A stretch of 64,000 bases of DNA from Lewinella sp. JB7 (GCF_024297185.1 NZ_JANCTD010000008.1:1-64000); one strand, 5' to 3'. Counted from the stretch's first letter, positions 9,067 through 19,400 are shown. Translations and numbers: made by a program. The notes: generated by a model not told the origin, from the letters alone.

Positions 9067-9663
9067 TTAGTCGAGCAGCAGACTCGTCGTGTGGCTCTTG
9101 ATGTCGCCGGAGCTGATCATCACGAAGTACTCGCCGGTGGGCAGGTTCTCCAGGTTGTAGGCGCGCTGTACGACCGCGGTACCGGGCCGGCGATCGGCGA
9201 TCACTTCCTGACCGTACTGGTCGTAGAGACGGATGTATACCGACCGGCCGGTGTGGTTGAGGTAGTTTACCGTCAGCAGGTCGTCCTTCAGCTCGACGTG
9301 GGGGTAGTACGTCCGGGTAGCCAGGGCGGGGTCGGCGAAGACACCCTGATGGTCGATCACGATCGGCTGGCTGGTCGTGCTGACGACGTCGGTCAGTACT
9401 ACGGAGTATTTACCGGCGGGCAGCGCGTCCAGTTGGAAGCGCTTGCTGAGGTAAGCGCCCGAGTCGAGCTGGGAGGTATGCAGGACGAGTCCGTTCTCGT
9501 CGATGATTTTCAGGGTGGTCGGCACGTCCATACCACTGGTGGTCCGTAGCGTCAGGGTGCGGGACGCCGGATCGGCCTGGACGATAAGGTCTGCGGGCTT
9601 GACCGATGCGGGCAGTACGGCGGCGGCGGTCACGAGAAGGAGGGTGAGAAGAATGGTTTTCAT
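9067..9663 (-). CDS. Secreted protein with repeated beta-sandwich/sorting-domain-like segments
   Basis: A 198-residue protein with a signal peptide (ILLTLLLVTAAAVLPAS). The mature part has two similar halves, each ending in a Y-x-V-x-(L/I) type strand: LPAGKYSVVLTD (~80-91) and LPTGEYFVMISS (~174-185). This resembles the last strands of T9SS type A sorting domains or DUF3244-like folds. It has no catalytic motif. It stands alone with its own terminator, 318 nt from the divergent AraC gene. Function unknown. Confidence 0.75.
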   Translation of the reverse strand: MKTILLTLLLVTAAAVLPASVKPADLIVQADPASRTLTLRTTSGMDVPTTLKIIDENGLVLHTSQLDSGAYLSKRFQLDALPAGKYSVVLTDVVSTTSQPIVIDHQGVFADPALATRTYYPHVELKDDLLTVNYLNHTGRSVYIRLYDQYGQEVIADRRPGTAVVQRAYNLENLPTGEYFVMISSGDIKSHTTSLLLD

Positions 9664-9981
9664 GGTTGTTGCGTTATAGGGGTTGAGAAATGCGGTTAGG
9701 ATTTACCTTGGTTTCCGGTAGAAGAGTGTTCGTACCGGTGCGTGATCAACTCCTTGCACTGCAAAGGTCAGAGGTGTGACCGCTCCGACCGACGCATAAA
9801 TTGGCAACCGTCGCGCGCATTTTACCCCGGTGACCGCCGAGGGTTAAACGGTGCGCAATCCGGGGTAATCTCCGCGTACCCGGCCGGGTAACTATTCGGC
9901 CTGGCCGGGCGTTTACCCGTTGCAACGACTTTTAATTGCGGTGCTTCCCCACGCCGCCGATATGCCCCAAACAGCATCCGA
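9664..9981. other. Divergent intergenic region between secreted protein and AraC genes
   Basis: This 318-nt gap carries promoters for both divergent genes. Its AraC-proximal half is rich in GGGTAA/TTACCC words and includes a perfect palindrome (separate entry). I see no small gene in it. Confidence 0.6.
9822..9918 (+). promoter_or_regulatory. Candidate operator cluster upstream of the AraC gene
   Basis: Within about 100 nt there are TTACCC (9822), GGGTTAAAC (9841), GGGGTAA (9862), the perfect palindrome TACCCGGCCGGGTA (9877-9890) and TTTACCC (9912). The repeated half-site in both orientations suggests a dimeric regulator, possibly AraC autoregulation. Confidence 0.5.
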
Positions 9982-10878
9982 ATGGAAACGCAAACGCAAC
10001 CTGTCCGTGAACAGGTCACGCCCGCTCCCGGTACTTCGTTTCTCGTAAAGCACTACCCCGAACCCCGCCTGCGGGCGGATAAGCTTCCGAAGTGGCACTT
10101 CCACCCCGAGCTGGAGCTGGTGTACGTCCGCGGGGGCCACGGCCGGCGTCACGTCGGCAGCCACATCAGTCACTACCGCGACGGCGAACTGATCCTCATC
10201 GGTTCCAACCTCCCCCACCTGGGCTTCACCAATCGGGTGACCAACAACGAGAAGGAAACCGTCGTGCAGTTCGCCGAGAACTTCCCTACCGGTGAGTTTC
10301 TCGAACTCCCCGAAATGCGGAAGGTGAAAGAACTCATGTACCGTGCCCGCAACGGCATCAGCTTCTACGGCACCACCCGGACCGTGCTCGGCAGCCGGCT
10401 GGAGCGACTGATCGACCTGCCGCCCCTCGGCCGGCTGCTGCTGCTCGTGGACATTCTCAACGAACTGGCGATCAGCACGGAATACGAGGAACTCAATGCC
10501 GAGGGCTTCCACCTGGAAGTGGAGACCCACGGCTTCGAGCGCTTCAACGAGATTCAGGAGTTCATCCACACCAATTTCGCCCGGGACATCCCCCTCGACG
10601 AGATCGCCGGCGTAGCCGCCATGACCGTGCCCGCCTTCTGCCGCTACTTCAAGAAAACGACGGGCAAAACCTTCGTCACCTACCTCAACGATTACCGGAT
10701 CGTGTACGCCTGCAAACTGCTTGCCGACGACCACAGCACGGTCCAGAACGTCGCCTACGATAGCGGTTTCAATACGGTAAGTCAGTTCAACCGCGCCTTC
10801 AAGAAGCATACCGGTAAGACCGCCACGGAATACCGCAGCGCGTTCAAGCTCCACGTACGGGGCGGTATCCCGGAGTAA
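9982..10878 (+). CDS. AraC-family transcriptional regulator
   Basis: A 298-residue regulator. The N-terminal ~100 residues have a cupin-like pattern (WHFHPELELVYV, then DGELILIGSNLPH) for effector binding. The C-terminal ~100 residues hold two helix-turn-helix motifs: one around IPLDEIAGVAAMTVPAFCRY, the second around VQNVAYDSGFNTVSQFNRAF, followed by the family signature FKKHTGKTATEYR. It should act as a soluble DNA-binding activator, likely of sugar-related or stress genes. The ATG at 9982 follows the palindromic region. The helicase gene starts 44 nt downstream on the same strand. Confidence 0.92.
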   Translation: METQTQPVREQVTPAPGTSFLVKHYPEPRLRADKLPKWHFHPELELVYVRGGHGRRHVGSHISHYRDGELILIGSNLPHLGFTNRVTNNEKETVVQFAENFPTGEFLELPEMRKVKELMYRARNGISFYGTTRTVLGSRLERLIDLPPLGRLLLLVDILNELAISTEYEELNAEGFHLEVETHGFERFNEIQEFIHTNFARDIPLDEIAGVAAMTVPAFCRYFKKTTGKTFVTYLNDYRIVYACKLLADDHSTVQNVAYDSGFNTVSQFNRAFKKHTGKTATEYRSAFKLHVRGGIPE

Positions 10879-10922
10879 ATTTCTTACCCGACGGCTCAAC
10901 CCACGGCGGCTCAGGTGTTGAT

Positions 10923-12266
10923 ATGGATATGTCCGACCGCTTTTCCGACCTGAACTTGTCCAATCCCCTGCTGAACGCGCTGACCGACCTCGGCCTGGAA
11001 CATCCCACCCCCATTCAGTCGCGTGCCTTCCCGGTCATCATGTCCGGTCGCGACGTGGTCGGCATCGCCCAGACGGGTACCGGCAAGACGCTCGCTTTTC
11101 TCCTGCCCCTGCTGCGTCGGTGGAAGTTCCAGAAACATCCGTACCCCCAGACGCTCATCGTCGTTCCCACCCGCGAACTGGTGGTGCAGGTCGTCGAGGA
11201 GATCGAAAAGCTCACGGCCTACCTCAACGTGGTCACGGTCGGCGTGTACGGGGGCGTGAACCTCAAAGTGAACGCGGCGGCCGTCGAACAGGGCTGCGAT
11301 TTCGTGGTGGGCACGCCGGGCCGACTGTACGATCTCACCGTGATCGGAAGTCTCAAGTTCAAAGCCCTGAAGCACCTGGTCATCGACGAAGTGGACGAAC
11401 TACTGGAACTCGGATTCCTTCCCCAGCTCACCAAGCTCTTCGATCTGCTGCCCGAACGGCGGCAAAACTTGCTGTTCTCCGCCACCATGACCCCGGAAGT
11501 GGAAGCCATCATCGCTGACACCTTCAATTTTCCCGAAACCGTCGAGGCCGCCCCCACCGGAACGCCCCTGGAAAATATCCGGCAGTTCGATTACCGCGTG
11601 CCGAACTTCAACACCAAGGTCAACCTGCTCCGTCACCTGCTGGCGGACGCCGAAACCTACCACCGGGTACTGGTCTTCACGCCCGGGAAAAAGTACGCGG
11701 ACCTGCTCTACGACGAACTGGAGGCGGACTATCCGGACCAGATCGGCGTAATCCACGGAAATAAAAGTCAGAATTACCGCTTTCGGAGCCTCGAACGCTT
11801 CCAGTCCGGAGAGCACCGCGTGCTGCTGGCTACCGATCTCGTCAGCCGCGGACTCGACCTCAGCGACGTTTCCCACGTCATCAACGTCGATACGCCGGAC
11901 CTTCCCGAAAACTACATGCACCGCATCGGTCGTACCGGCCGCGCCGACCGCACGGGCACGGCCATCACCTTCACCACCGAGGCCGAGCTGCCTGCTCTGG
12001 AGGCCATCGAGCAATTGATGAACCAGGTCGTCGAGGTGCTCCCCCTGCCGGATGCCGTAGCGATCTCCAACGTGCTGATCGCCGAGGAGATGCCCGTCTC
12101 CAACCAGCCTATTCCCGAGGTGAAGATCGAAGTATCCCCGGAGGGAGCGTTCCACGAAAAGAAGGAGACGAATAAAAAGCGACCCATGACCCGCCAGGAA
12201 TTGCAGAAGCACCGCAACCGGCTCAAGGGAGGCAAAAAGCGCAAGAAGAACCGGAAGGGGAAGTAG
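10923..12266 (+). CDS. DEAD-box-family ATP-dependent RNA helicase (DEVD variant)
   Basis: A 447-residue RNA helicase. Motif Q is near residue 30 (PTPIQSRAF), motif I is AQTGTGKT (49-56), Ia PTREL (82-86), Ib TPGR (131-134), III SAT (186-188) and VI HRIGRTGR (~333-340). Motif II reads DEVD (155-158) instead of DEAD. The two catalytic acidic residues are kept, so ATPase activity is expected. The C-terminus (~405-447) is Lys/Arg-rich and probably binds RNA. Two start codons are possible (10923 and 10929). The stop nearly touches the convergent oxidoreductase gene. Confidence 0.95.
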   Translation: MDMSDRFSDLNLSNPLLNALTDLGLEHPTPIQSRAFPVIMSGRDVVGIAQTGTGKTLAFLLPLLRRWKFQKHPYPQTLIVVPTRELVVQVVEEIEKLTAYLNVVTVGVYGGVNLKVNAAAVEQGCDFVVGTPGRLYDLTVIGSLKFKALKHLVIDEVDELLELGFLPQLTKLFDLLPERRQNLLFSATMTPEVEAIIADTFNFPETVEAAPTGTPLENIRQFDYRVPNFNTKVNLLRHLLADAETYHRVLVFTPGKKYADLLYDELEADYPDQIGVIHGNKSQNYRFRSLERFQSGEHRVLLATDLVSRGLDLSDVSHVINVDTPDLPENYMHRIGRTGRADRTGTAITFTTEAELPALEAIEQLMNQVVEVLPLPDAVAISNVLIAEEMPVSNQPIPEVKIEVSPEGAFHEKKETNKKRPMTRQELQKHRNRLKGGKKRKKNRKGK

Positions 12267-12268
12267 GG

Positions 12269-14542
12269 CTACGTCAGGTGCACCCGCACCCGCACCGACT
12301 TACTGATCGGACAGTTGCTGCCGCGTGCCGCCACCTCGCTCGGGACCAGCACGTTGGCTTCCGGAAAGTAGGTGGCGATGCAGCCCCGGGGAATGGAGTA
12401 GGGGACCAGCTGGAACTGTTCCGCCACCCGTTCCTTACCGGCGTAATGGCTCGTCAGATGGACAATGGCTCCCGCGTCCGCGCCCAGTGCCTTCACGTCC
12501 AGGGGATGCATCATGACGATGCGACGCTCGTTGTGGACGCCCCGGTATCGATCGTGTAATCCGTATACCGTGGTGTTATACTGGTCGTGGCTCCGCACCG
12601 TGGTCATCAGGTACTCCCCGTCCGCGAGAGTGTGGGGGGATAGGTCGGTTACGGAGAACTGGGCTTTGCCGTCGGAGGTGTCGAAGCGGCGCCGACGCGG
12701 TCCGTTGGGCAGGTAGAAGCCTCCGGGCTCCCGCACTTTTTCGTTGTAGCGCGCGAAGCCGGGAATGCAGGCGGCAATGGCGTCGCGGATCAGATCGTAA
12801 TCCTTCCGGTAGGCCACCCAGGGCACCCGCGACTCCGGCAGGGTACGGCGGGCCAGTTCGCACACGATCGCGCATTCGCTCATCAGGTCCATATCCTCGA
12901 CCTCCAGTACGCCCTTGCTCAGTTGTACTACGCCCATGCTGTTCTCGCAACTGACGAACTGTTCGCCCGTGGCCTGTAGGTCCCGTTCGGTGCGGCCCAG
13001 GCAGGGTAGGATCAGCGCCTCCCGTCCGTGGACCAGGTGGCTGCGGTTCAGTTTAGTGGACACGTGCACCGTCATGTCGCAGTTGCGTAATCCACGGGCC
13101 GTCAGTTCCGTATCCGGCGTGGCGCTGACGAAGTTGCCGCCCATGCCGAAGAAGAATTTGGCGCGCCCGCCGGCCATGGCTTCCATGCTGCGCAGGACGT
13201 CGTAGCCATCCACGGTCGGTGGTTCGAATTGGTAGTACTCCCGCAGGGCCTCGGCCAGTTCGGGCTTCAGTTTGTCCCAGATCCCGACGGTACGGTCACC
13301 CTGCACGTTGCTGTGCCCGCGTACGGGACAGATGCCCGCACCGGGCTTGCCGATACTACCCTTCGCGAGCAGCAGATTGACAAGCTCCTTGATGGTGTCG
13401 ACGCTGTTTTCGTGCTGGGTCAGCCCCATCGCGTAGCAGACGATGATGCGCGAGGAGCCGTGGATCAAGCCGGCGGATTCCTCGATCTCCTCACGGCTCA
13501 GGCCGGTATTGGTGATGCAGGCCTCCAGGTCGGTTTCCTCCAATAGCCGGGCCAGTTCCGGATAGCCCGAGGTGTAGTCGCGGATAAAGGACTGGTCGAA
13601 GTATTCTCCCGGAGCCGATTTTTCCCGGTCGTACAGAATTTTCAGCCAGGCCCGCAGCAGCGACTGGTCTTCGTTGATCCGGATCTGCAGGAAGAGGTCG
13701 GTCAGGTCGGTGCCTCCGGTCACGACTTTGAGGGGGCGCTGGGGGTTGACGAAGTTGAGCAGACCGGTCTCGGGCAGGGGGTTGACGCTGATCATGCGCC
13801 CGCCGTTCTCTTTCATCGTTTCCAGGGCCGAGAGCATGCGCGGGTGGTTCGTTCCCGGGTTCTGGCCCATGCAGATGATCAGATCCGCGGCGTGAATGTC
13901 TTCGAGGGTGACGCTACCCTTGCCCAGCCCGATGACTTCGGCCAAGGCCTTACTGGTGCTTTCGTGGCACATATTGGAGCAGTCGGGCAGATTGTTGGTG
14001 CCGTACTGCCGTACGAAGAGTTGGTATAGGAAGGCCGCTTCGTTGCTGGTGCGCCCGGAAGTGTAGAAGATAGCCTCGTCGGGGTGTAACTCGCGGAGCT
14101 TGCCGGCCATCAGGGCGAAGGCTTCCGCCCAGCTGATCGGGCTGTAGTTTTTGGCGGCGGGGCGCAGGTGCAATGGTTGAGCGATCCGTCCGCTTTTTCC
14201 GAGCTCGTAGTCGGTCCACCGTCCCAGTTCCTCCACCGTATGTTTAGCGAAGAAGTCAGCGCCAATGCGACGCTTGGTAGCTTCTTCCGCAATGGCCTTT
14301 ACCCCGTTTTCGCAGTATTCGGCCATGGGGGTGCGGCTACCGTCGGGGTCCGGCCAGGCGCATCCGGGGCAGTCGAAGCCCCCCTTCTGGTTCAGTTTGG
14401 CGAGGGTTTCCAGTCCTTCTCCCAGGTGCATGTATTCGGTGACGTGCCGGAGGGAGTACCGCACCGCGGTAAGTCCGGCGGCCTTGGTGGAGGGTTCTTT
14501 GATCTCCAGGCCGGAGAGGCGGGGCGGGGTCAGTTCGGACAT
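12269..14542 (-). CDS. FdhF/YdeP-family molybdopterin oxidoreductase
   Basis: A 757-residue cytoplasmic molybdopterin-guanine-dinucleotide enzyme of the formate-dehydrogenase-alpha-like YdeP group. The N-terminal CPGCAWPDP (Cys58, Cys61) is the mark of this group and replaces the usual four-Cys FeS motif. The Mo-ligand position is probably Cys192 in SNMCHESTS. The C-terminal domain (YFPEANVLVPSEVAARGSNCP) is the molydopterin dinucleotide-binding fold. ATG at 14542 is chosen; the longer frame would need a TTG. It lies 18 nt downstream of fdhD, whose product sulfurates such cofactors. The substrate is unknown; E. coli YdeP has been linked to acid resistance. Confidence 0.92.
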   Translation of the reverse strand: MSELTPPRLSGLEIKEPSTKAAGLTAVRYSLRHVTEYMHLGEGLETLAKLNQKGGFDCPGCAWPDPDGSRTPMAEYCENGVKAIAEEATKRRIGADFFAKHTVEELGRWTDYELGKSGRIAQPLHLRPAAKNYSPISWAEAFALMAGKLRELHPDEAIFYTSGRTSNEAAFLYQLFVRQYGTNNLPDCSNMCHESTSKALAEVIGLGKGSVTLEDIHAADLIICMGQNPGTNHPRMLSALETMKENGGRMISVNPLPETGLLNFVNPQRPLKVVTGGTDLTDLFLQIRINEDQSLLRAWLKILYDREKSAPGEYFDQSFIRDYTSGYPELARLLEETDLEACITNTGLSREEIEESAGLIHGSSRIIVCYAMGLTQHENSVDTIKELVNLLLAKGSIGKPGAGICPVRGHSNVQGDRTVGIWDKLKPELAEALREYYQFEPPTVDGYDVLRSMEAMAGGRAKFFFGMGGNFVSATPDTELTARGLRNCDMTVHVSTKLNRSHLVHGREALILPCLGRTERDLQATGEQFVSCENSMGVVQLSKGVLEVEDMDLMSECAIVCELARRTLPESRVPWVAYRKDYDLIRDAIAACIPGFARYNEKVREPGGFYLPNGPRRRRFDTSDGKAQFSVTDLSPHTLADGEYLMTTVRSHDQYNTTVYGLHDRYRGVHNERRIVMMHPLDVKALGADAGAIVHLTSHYAGKERVAEQFQLVPYSIPRGCIATYFPEANVLVPSEVAARGSNCPISKSVRVRVHLT

Positions 14543-14560
14543 GCAGGGCAAGTTTTACGA

Positions 14561-15382
14561 TTACGATGGACGCACCCGCTCGGGGTGAGTGTAGCAGTTA
14601 AAGCCGTCGGGGCACAGGAAACCACACAGCGTGATGCCCTGGTCCTCGGCCAGTTCGACGGCGAGGCTGGAGGGGGCACCCACGCTGGCGACGAAGGGGA
14701 TGCCCGCCATGGCCGCCTTCTGCAGGAGCTCGAAGCTGGCCCGACCGCTCAGAAGTAATACCCGATCGTAGAGGGGGAGTTCGTCGCGGCGGTAGTAATG
14801 TCCGATAAGTTTATCGAGCGCGTTGTGGCGGCCGACGTCCTCGGCGAAGTGCAGGAGTTGCCCCGCCGGGGTGAATAGTCCGGCGGCGTGGATCCCACCG
14901 GTGGCCGCGAAGAGTTGCTGTGCCTGCCGGAGCCGGTCGGGCAGGGTCAGGAGGTCGGGGATGGCCACGCTTGTCCGGCCGGGATGCTGGGGAAAGGGTA
15001 TGGCCTGAAAGACCAGGTCGAGCGACGTCTTGCCGCATACGCCGCAACTGCTGGACGTGTATCCGTTTCGTTCGATCCGGCGCAGATCGGGGGGAGCGGC
15101 CAGGGGCCAGGACAGGCTTACCCGATTAGCCTGCTCCCGCGCGCCGCCGCCCACCGCTTGTCCCGGAGGAAGCAGTCCTTCGGTGAAGAGAAATCCGGTC
15201 GCCAGATCGACGTCCGCCCCCGGCGTACGCATCGTGACCGCGATGACGTGTGACCGACCGCGGTGCTCGATCCGAATCTCCAACGGTTCCTCCTCGGCGA
15301 CCCGGTCGGTAAAGTTGCGGGCCGTGCCGTCGGTGAACTTTCGTACCGACTTTTCCCGGCTCCCAGTGAGGAAAATGGCCAT
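14561..15382 (-). CDS. fdhD: FdhD sulfurtransferase for molybdoenzyme maturation
   Basis: A 273-residue FdhD. The essential Cys pair is in SSCGVCGK (Cys113, Cys116). Other family motifs are TGFLFTEGL, GGIHAAGLF and EDVGRHNALDKLIG. FdhD passes sulfur from IscS to the Mo-bisPGD cofactor of formate-dehydrogenase-type enzymes, and the adjacent YdeP-family gene is its likely client. It is the first gene of the two-gene operon and is divergent from the pRiA4b-like gene across a 36-nt gap. Confidence 0.95.
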   Translation of the reverse strand: MAIFLTGSREKSVRKFTDGTARNFTDRVAEEEPLEIRIEHRGRSHVIAVTMRTPGADVDLATGFLFTEGLLPPGQAVGGGAREQANRVSLSWPLAAPPDLRRIERNGYTSSSCGVCGKTSLDLVFQAIPFPQHPGRTSVAIPDLLTLPDRLRQAQQLFAATGGIHAAGLFTPAGQLLHFAEDVGRHNALDKLIGHYYRRDELPLYDRVLLLSGRASFELLQKAAMAGIPFVASVGAPSSLAVELAEDQGITLCGFLCPDGFNCYTHPERVRPS

Positions 15383-15394
15383 AGGACAAGTACG

Positions 15395-15402
15395 TATCTT
15401 TG
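15395..15402 (+). promoter_or_regulatory. -7 promoter element (TAnnTTTG)
   Basis: TATCTTTG is a full match to the Bacteroidota -7 consensus, 16 nt before the ATG at 15419. It lies in the short divergent gap with fdhD and supports the downstream start. Confidence 0.6.
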
Positions 15403-15418
15403 CGCGAATAAATCGATT

Positions 15419-16375
15419 ATGCCGACCGACAATTTACAACAAGCCCTGGCAAACGCCGCCGCCGGGGCGCGGAAGCAACACCCCGCCCTGACGGCCGCCG
15501 ACGTGAACGCGGCCTACGCGCGCTACCGGGAGCATTTCGAGCGACGGGAGGAGGACCCGCCGGTATCCGAGGAGCCCGCTACGGACGATCTGCTGCTAGC
15601 CCTCTGGGACGTGATCGTGGACCGGGAAACGCAGGGGGCCGACGAGGTAGATGGTGAGCTCGAGGATTACTACGCCCGGGCATTCGCCGGACTGCTCGGC
15701 ACCGAAACGGAGCAGCAGATCGCCGCCGAACCGGTCGCGATACCCACTTCCTCCGCGGAACCGACGGATGCCCCCGCCCCGGTCATGGAGGAATCCGAGG
15801 AACTGACCGACCTGGTCGAGGAACGGGCGGATCCCGGCCGGGAAATTTACCAATTGCGCGTGACGCTGGACGGTAGCCAGCCCGAGATATGGCGCCGCCT
15901 ACTGGTGCCGGCCGACGTGCGGGAAACCCGCCTGCACCACATCATCCAGGCGGCCATGGGCTGGCGGGGAACGGAACAGTTTCAGTTTTACCCCCAGATG
16001 GACCGCGAACTTCCGAGCACCGAGGAACCGCGGCTCTGTGATCTGCTCGTCAGCGAAGGACAACAGTGCGGCTACGAATTCGACAGCGGGGATTCCTGGT
16101 ACCACGACATTATGCTGGAGACCAGAGTAGAACCCGAAGCCCGGCGCCACTATCCCGTATGCACGGCGGGGCAGGGGGCTTGTCCGCCCGAAGACGTCGG
16201 CGGCATTCCGGGGTATAAGCGCTTGCTCGAAGCCCTTAACGATCCCAATCATCCGGACCACGAGGAAATGTCGGGCTGGCTGACCCAGGATTTTCACCCG
16301 GACGCCTTCAATATCGAGCAGGCGAACGTACGGCTCGGGAAGTACGGCGATGCCGGTTTTCACGCAGTGGTGTAA
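15419..16375 (+). CDS. Plasmid pRiA4b ORF-3-like (IS1096 TnpR-like) protein
   Basis: A 318-residue protein. The C-terminal ~180 residues match the pRiA4b ORF-3 family: IYQLRVTLDGSQPEIWRRLL, then HHIIQAAMGW, YEFDSGDSWYHDI and the acidic/Pro-rich CTAGQGACPPEDVGG. The first ~140 residues are a helical, Glu-rich extension I do not recognise. The biochemical role of the family is unknown; members occur as passengers on mobile elements and as stand-alone genes. ATG 15419 is chosen because it follows the -7 box; an upstream in-frame extension would run through the promoter and into fdhD. Confidence 0.85.
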   Translation: MPTDNLQQALANAAAGARKQHPALTAADVNAAYARYREHFERREEDPPVSEEPATDDLLLALWDVIVDRETQGADEVDGELEDYYARAFAGLLGTETEQQIAAEPVAIPTSSAEPTDAPAPVMEESEELTDLVEERADPGREIYQLRVTLDGSQPEIWRRLLVPADVRETRLHHIIQAAMGWRGTEQFQFYPQMDRELPSTEEPRLCDLLVSEGQQCGYEFDSGDSWYHDIMLETRVEPEARRHYPVCTAGQGACPPEDVGGIPGYKRLLEALNDPNHPDHEEMSGWLTQDFHPDAFNIEQANVRLGKYGDAGFHAVV

Positions 16376-16380
16376 TTAGC

Positions 16381-16387
16381 TATCTTA
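16381..16387 (+). promoter_or_regulatory. Putative -7 promoter element
   Basis: TATCTTA, a variant of the recurring -7 word, 25 nt before the ATG at 16413 of the BNR-repeat gene. Confidence 0.35.
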
Positions 16388-16412
16388 AGGCCCCTAATCA
16401 CAACCAACTTCT

Positions 16413-19400
16413 ATGCGCTTCCTCACGCTTATCCTGCTGTGCTGCGGACTCACCGTTACGGCCCAGGAGATCGATTCTTCCCTCTACTCCTCCCTCGAAT
16501 TCCGCAATATCGGCCCCTTTCGCGGAGGTCGGTCGGCAGCCGTAACGGGCGTCGCCAATAAACCTAACCTGTACTACTTCGGTGCCGCCGGCGGTGGCGT
16601 CTGGCAGACGAAGGACGGCGGGCAGACCTGGACCAACATTTCCGACGGCTACTTCGGCGGCAGCATCGGAGCCGTCACGGTCGCCGAGAGCAACCCCAAC
16701 GTCATCTACGTCGGGGGCGGAGAGCAGACCGTACGCGGCAACGTCAGCTACGGCTACGGTATGTGGAAGACCATCGACGGGGGCAAGAGCTGGGAGCAGA
16801 TCGGACTGAAGGACAGCCGGCACATCGCCCGCGTCCGCGTGCACCCCCGCGATCCCGACCTGGTGTACGCCGCCGTGATGGGCGACCTGTACAAGGATAC
16901 GGAGGAGCGGGGCGTCTACCGCAGCACGGACGGCGGGAAGAACTGGGAACGCATCCTGTTCGCCAATGCCGGCGCCGGTGCCGTGGACCTCAGTATGGAC
17001 CCCGCCAACCCCCGCGTACTCTTCGCCTCTACCTGGAAGATCCGCCGTACGCCCTACAGCCTGGAGAGCGGCGGCGAGGGCAGCGGGCTCTGGAAAAGCA
17101 CCGACGGCGGTGACAGCTGGACGGAGATCACCGGCAACAAGGGACTGCCCAAGGGCATCTGGGGCATTAACGGCGTGGCCGTGAGCCCGGTGGACGGTAA
17201 CCGGGTGTACGCCATCATCGAAAACGAAAAGGCCGGCGGCGTTTACGTAAGCAACGACGGGGGAGAGACCTGGTCGGCCCGCAGCGACGACCGCGCCCTC
17301 CGGCAACGGGCCTGGTACTATACCCGCATTTACGCCGATCCTCAGGACATTGACGGGGTGTACGTGATGAACGTCTCCTACCACCACAGCACCGACGGCG
17401 GGCGCACCTTCGAATCTAATAACGCCCCCCACGGCGATCACCACGATCTCTGGATCGCGCCGGAGAACAACGAGCGCATGGTCATCGCCGACGACGGAGG
17501 CGCCCAGGTGTCCTTCGATCAGGGGGAGAACTGGAGCACCTACCATAACCAGCCCACCGCCCAGTTCTACCGGGTAGTGACCGACAACAGCTTCCCCTAC
17601 CGCATCTACGGGGCACAGCAGGACAACTCGACCGTCCGCATTCAGCACCGCACGGACGGTGGTACCATCGGCGAATCCGACTGGGAAGAAACCGCCGGTG
17701 GAGAATCCGCCCACATCGCCCCCGATCCCCGGAACCCGGACATCGTGTACGGCGGCAGCTACGGCGGTTTCCTGACCCGCTACGACCACGAGAACAACCA
17801 AGTTCGCGCCATCAACGTCTGGCCGGACAACCCCATGGGCTACGGCGCGGAGGGCATGAAGTACCGCTTCCAGTGGAACTTCCCCATTTTCTTCAGCCCC
17901 AACGATCCGCAGGCCCTCTACACGACCAGCCAGCACGTGCACCGCAGCCGCGACGAGGGGGAAACCTGGGAGATCATCAGTCCCGATCTCACCCGCAACG
18001 AAGCGGACAAACTGAAGAGCAGCGGCGGCCCCATCACCCAGGACAACACCAGCGTCGAATACTACGCCACCATCTTCGCCGCCACGGAAAGCAACAAGGA
18101 ACCGGGCGTGATCTGGACCGGCAGCGACGACGGACTCATCCACGTCACCCGGGACAACGGCGAAACCTGGACGGACGTCACGCCGAAGGGGGCACCGAAG
18201 TACATCATGTGGAACAGCCTCGACGTCGACCAGCGCGGAAACGGTGGCATCTACGCCGCCGGAACCGCCTACAAGACCGGAGACTACGCACCCTACCTCT
18301 ACCACTCCGCGGATTACGGAAAATCGTGGCGCCGGATCGACAGCGGAATTCAACGGGATCACTTTACCCGGGTACTCCGCCAGTACCCCGGCAACCCGGA
18401 CGTACTGTTCGCCGGCACGGAAAGCGGTCTGTACATGAGCCTGGACGACGGCAAAAACTGGCGCATGTTCCAGCAAAACATGCCCATCGTACCGGTAACC
18501 GATCTGGCCATCAAGGACGACAACCTGATCGTGGCTACCCAGGGACGGAGTTTCTGGCTGGTTGACGACCTCACGCCCCTGCGGCAACTGAAGGACGTGG
18601 CCGCCGATCCGGACTTCCACCTCTTCCGGCCCGTCGACGCCTGGCGTATGGGCGGCAGCAGCCGTACCAACCGCACCTCCGGACAAAACCACCCCGGGGG
18701 CGTCAACTTTCACCTGTACCTGAGTGAAGAAGTCGCTAAGGATACCACCCCGATGGTGCTTTCGGTCCTGCAGGACGGCGACACCATTCGCAGCTGGAGT
18801 ACCGCGGCGAAGGAGAAGGAAAATAAGCTGGAACTGAAATCCGGCGGGCAGGTGATCAACTGGGACCTGCGTTATCCCGACGGGGTCGAGGTGCCCGGTA
18901 TGATCCTGTGGTGGGCCGGTTCGGGTGGACCGATGGCCCTGCCGGGTGACTACACCGTATCCTTCGCCTACGGGGAACGGGTGCAGTCGCAGCCCTTCAC
19001 GATCAAGGCCGATCCCCGGGTGCAGGCTACCGAAGCGGATCGTCAGGCACAGTTCACCTTCATGAAGGAGGTACAAGACAAGACCAGCGAGGCCCACCAG
19101 GTCATCATCGATCTCCGTAAACTTCGCCAGCAGATCACCGACTTCCAGGAACGAATCGAGGATCAGGAACTCATCGACTACGGCAAGGAGATTGTTGATG
19201 CCCTGACGGAGGTCGAGGAAACCCTTTACCAGACCAAAAACCGGAGCGGCCAGGATCCCCTGAATTACCCCATCCGGCTGACCAACAAGCTGGCTCACCT
19301 CAATAGCCTTACGGGTATCGGCACGTACAAGCCCACCGCCGCCGCCTACCAGGTAAAGGAGGAGCTGACCGCCAAGATCGACGCCGAGATCGCCGAGTAT

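Noticed and set aside
9913-10899. A 328-residue minus-strand frame opposite the AraC gene
   Set aside because: The plus-strand protein has two HTH motifs; the antisense translation is low-complexity Val/Glu/Gly.
14168-14758. Plus-strand frame across the fdhD/YdeP junction
   Set aside because: It is antisense to two recognised genes with conserved Cys motifs.
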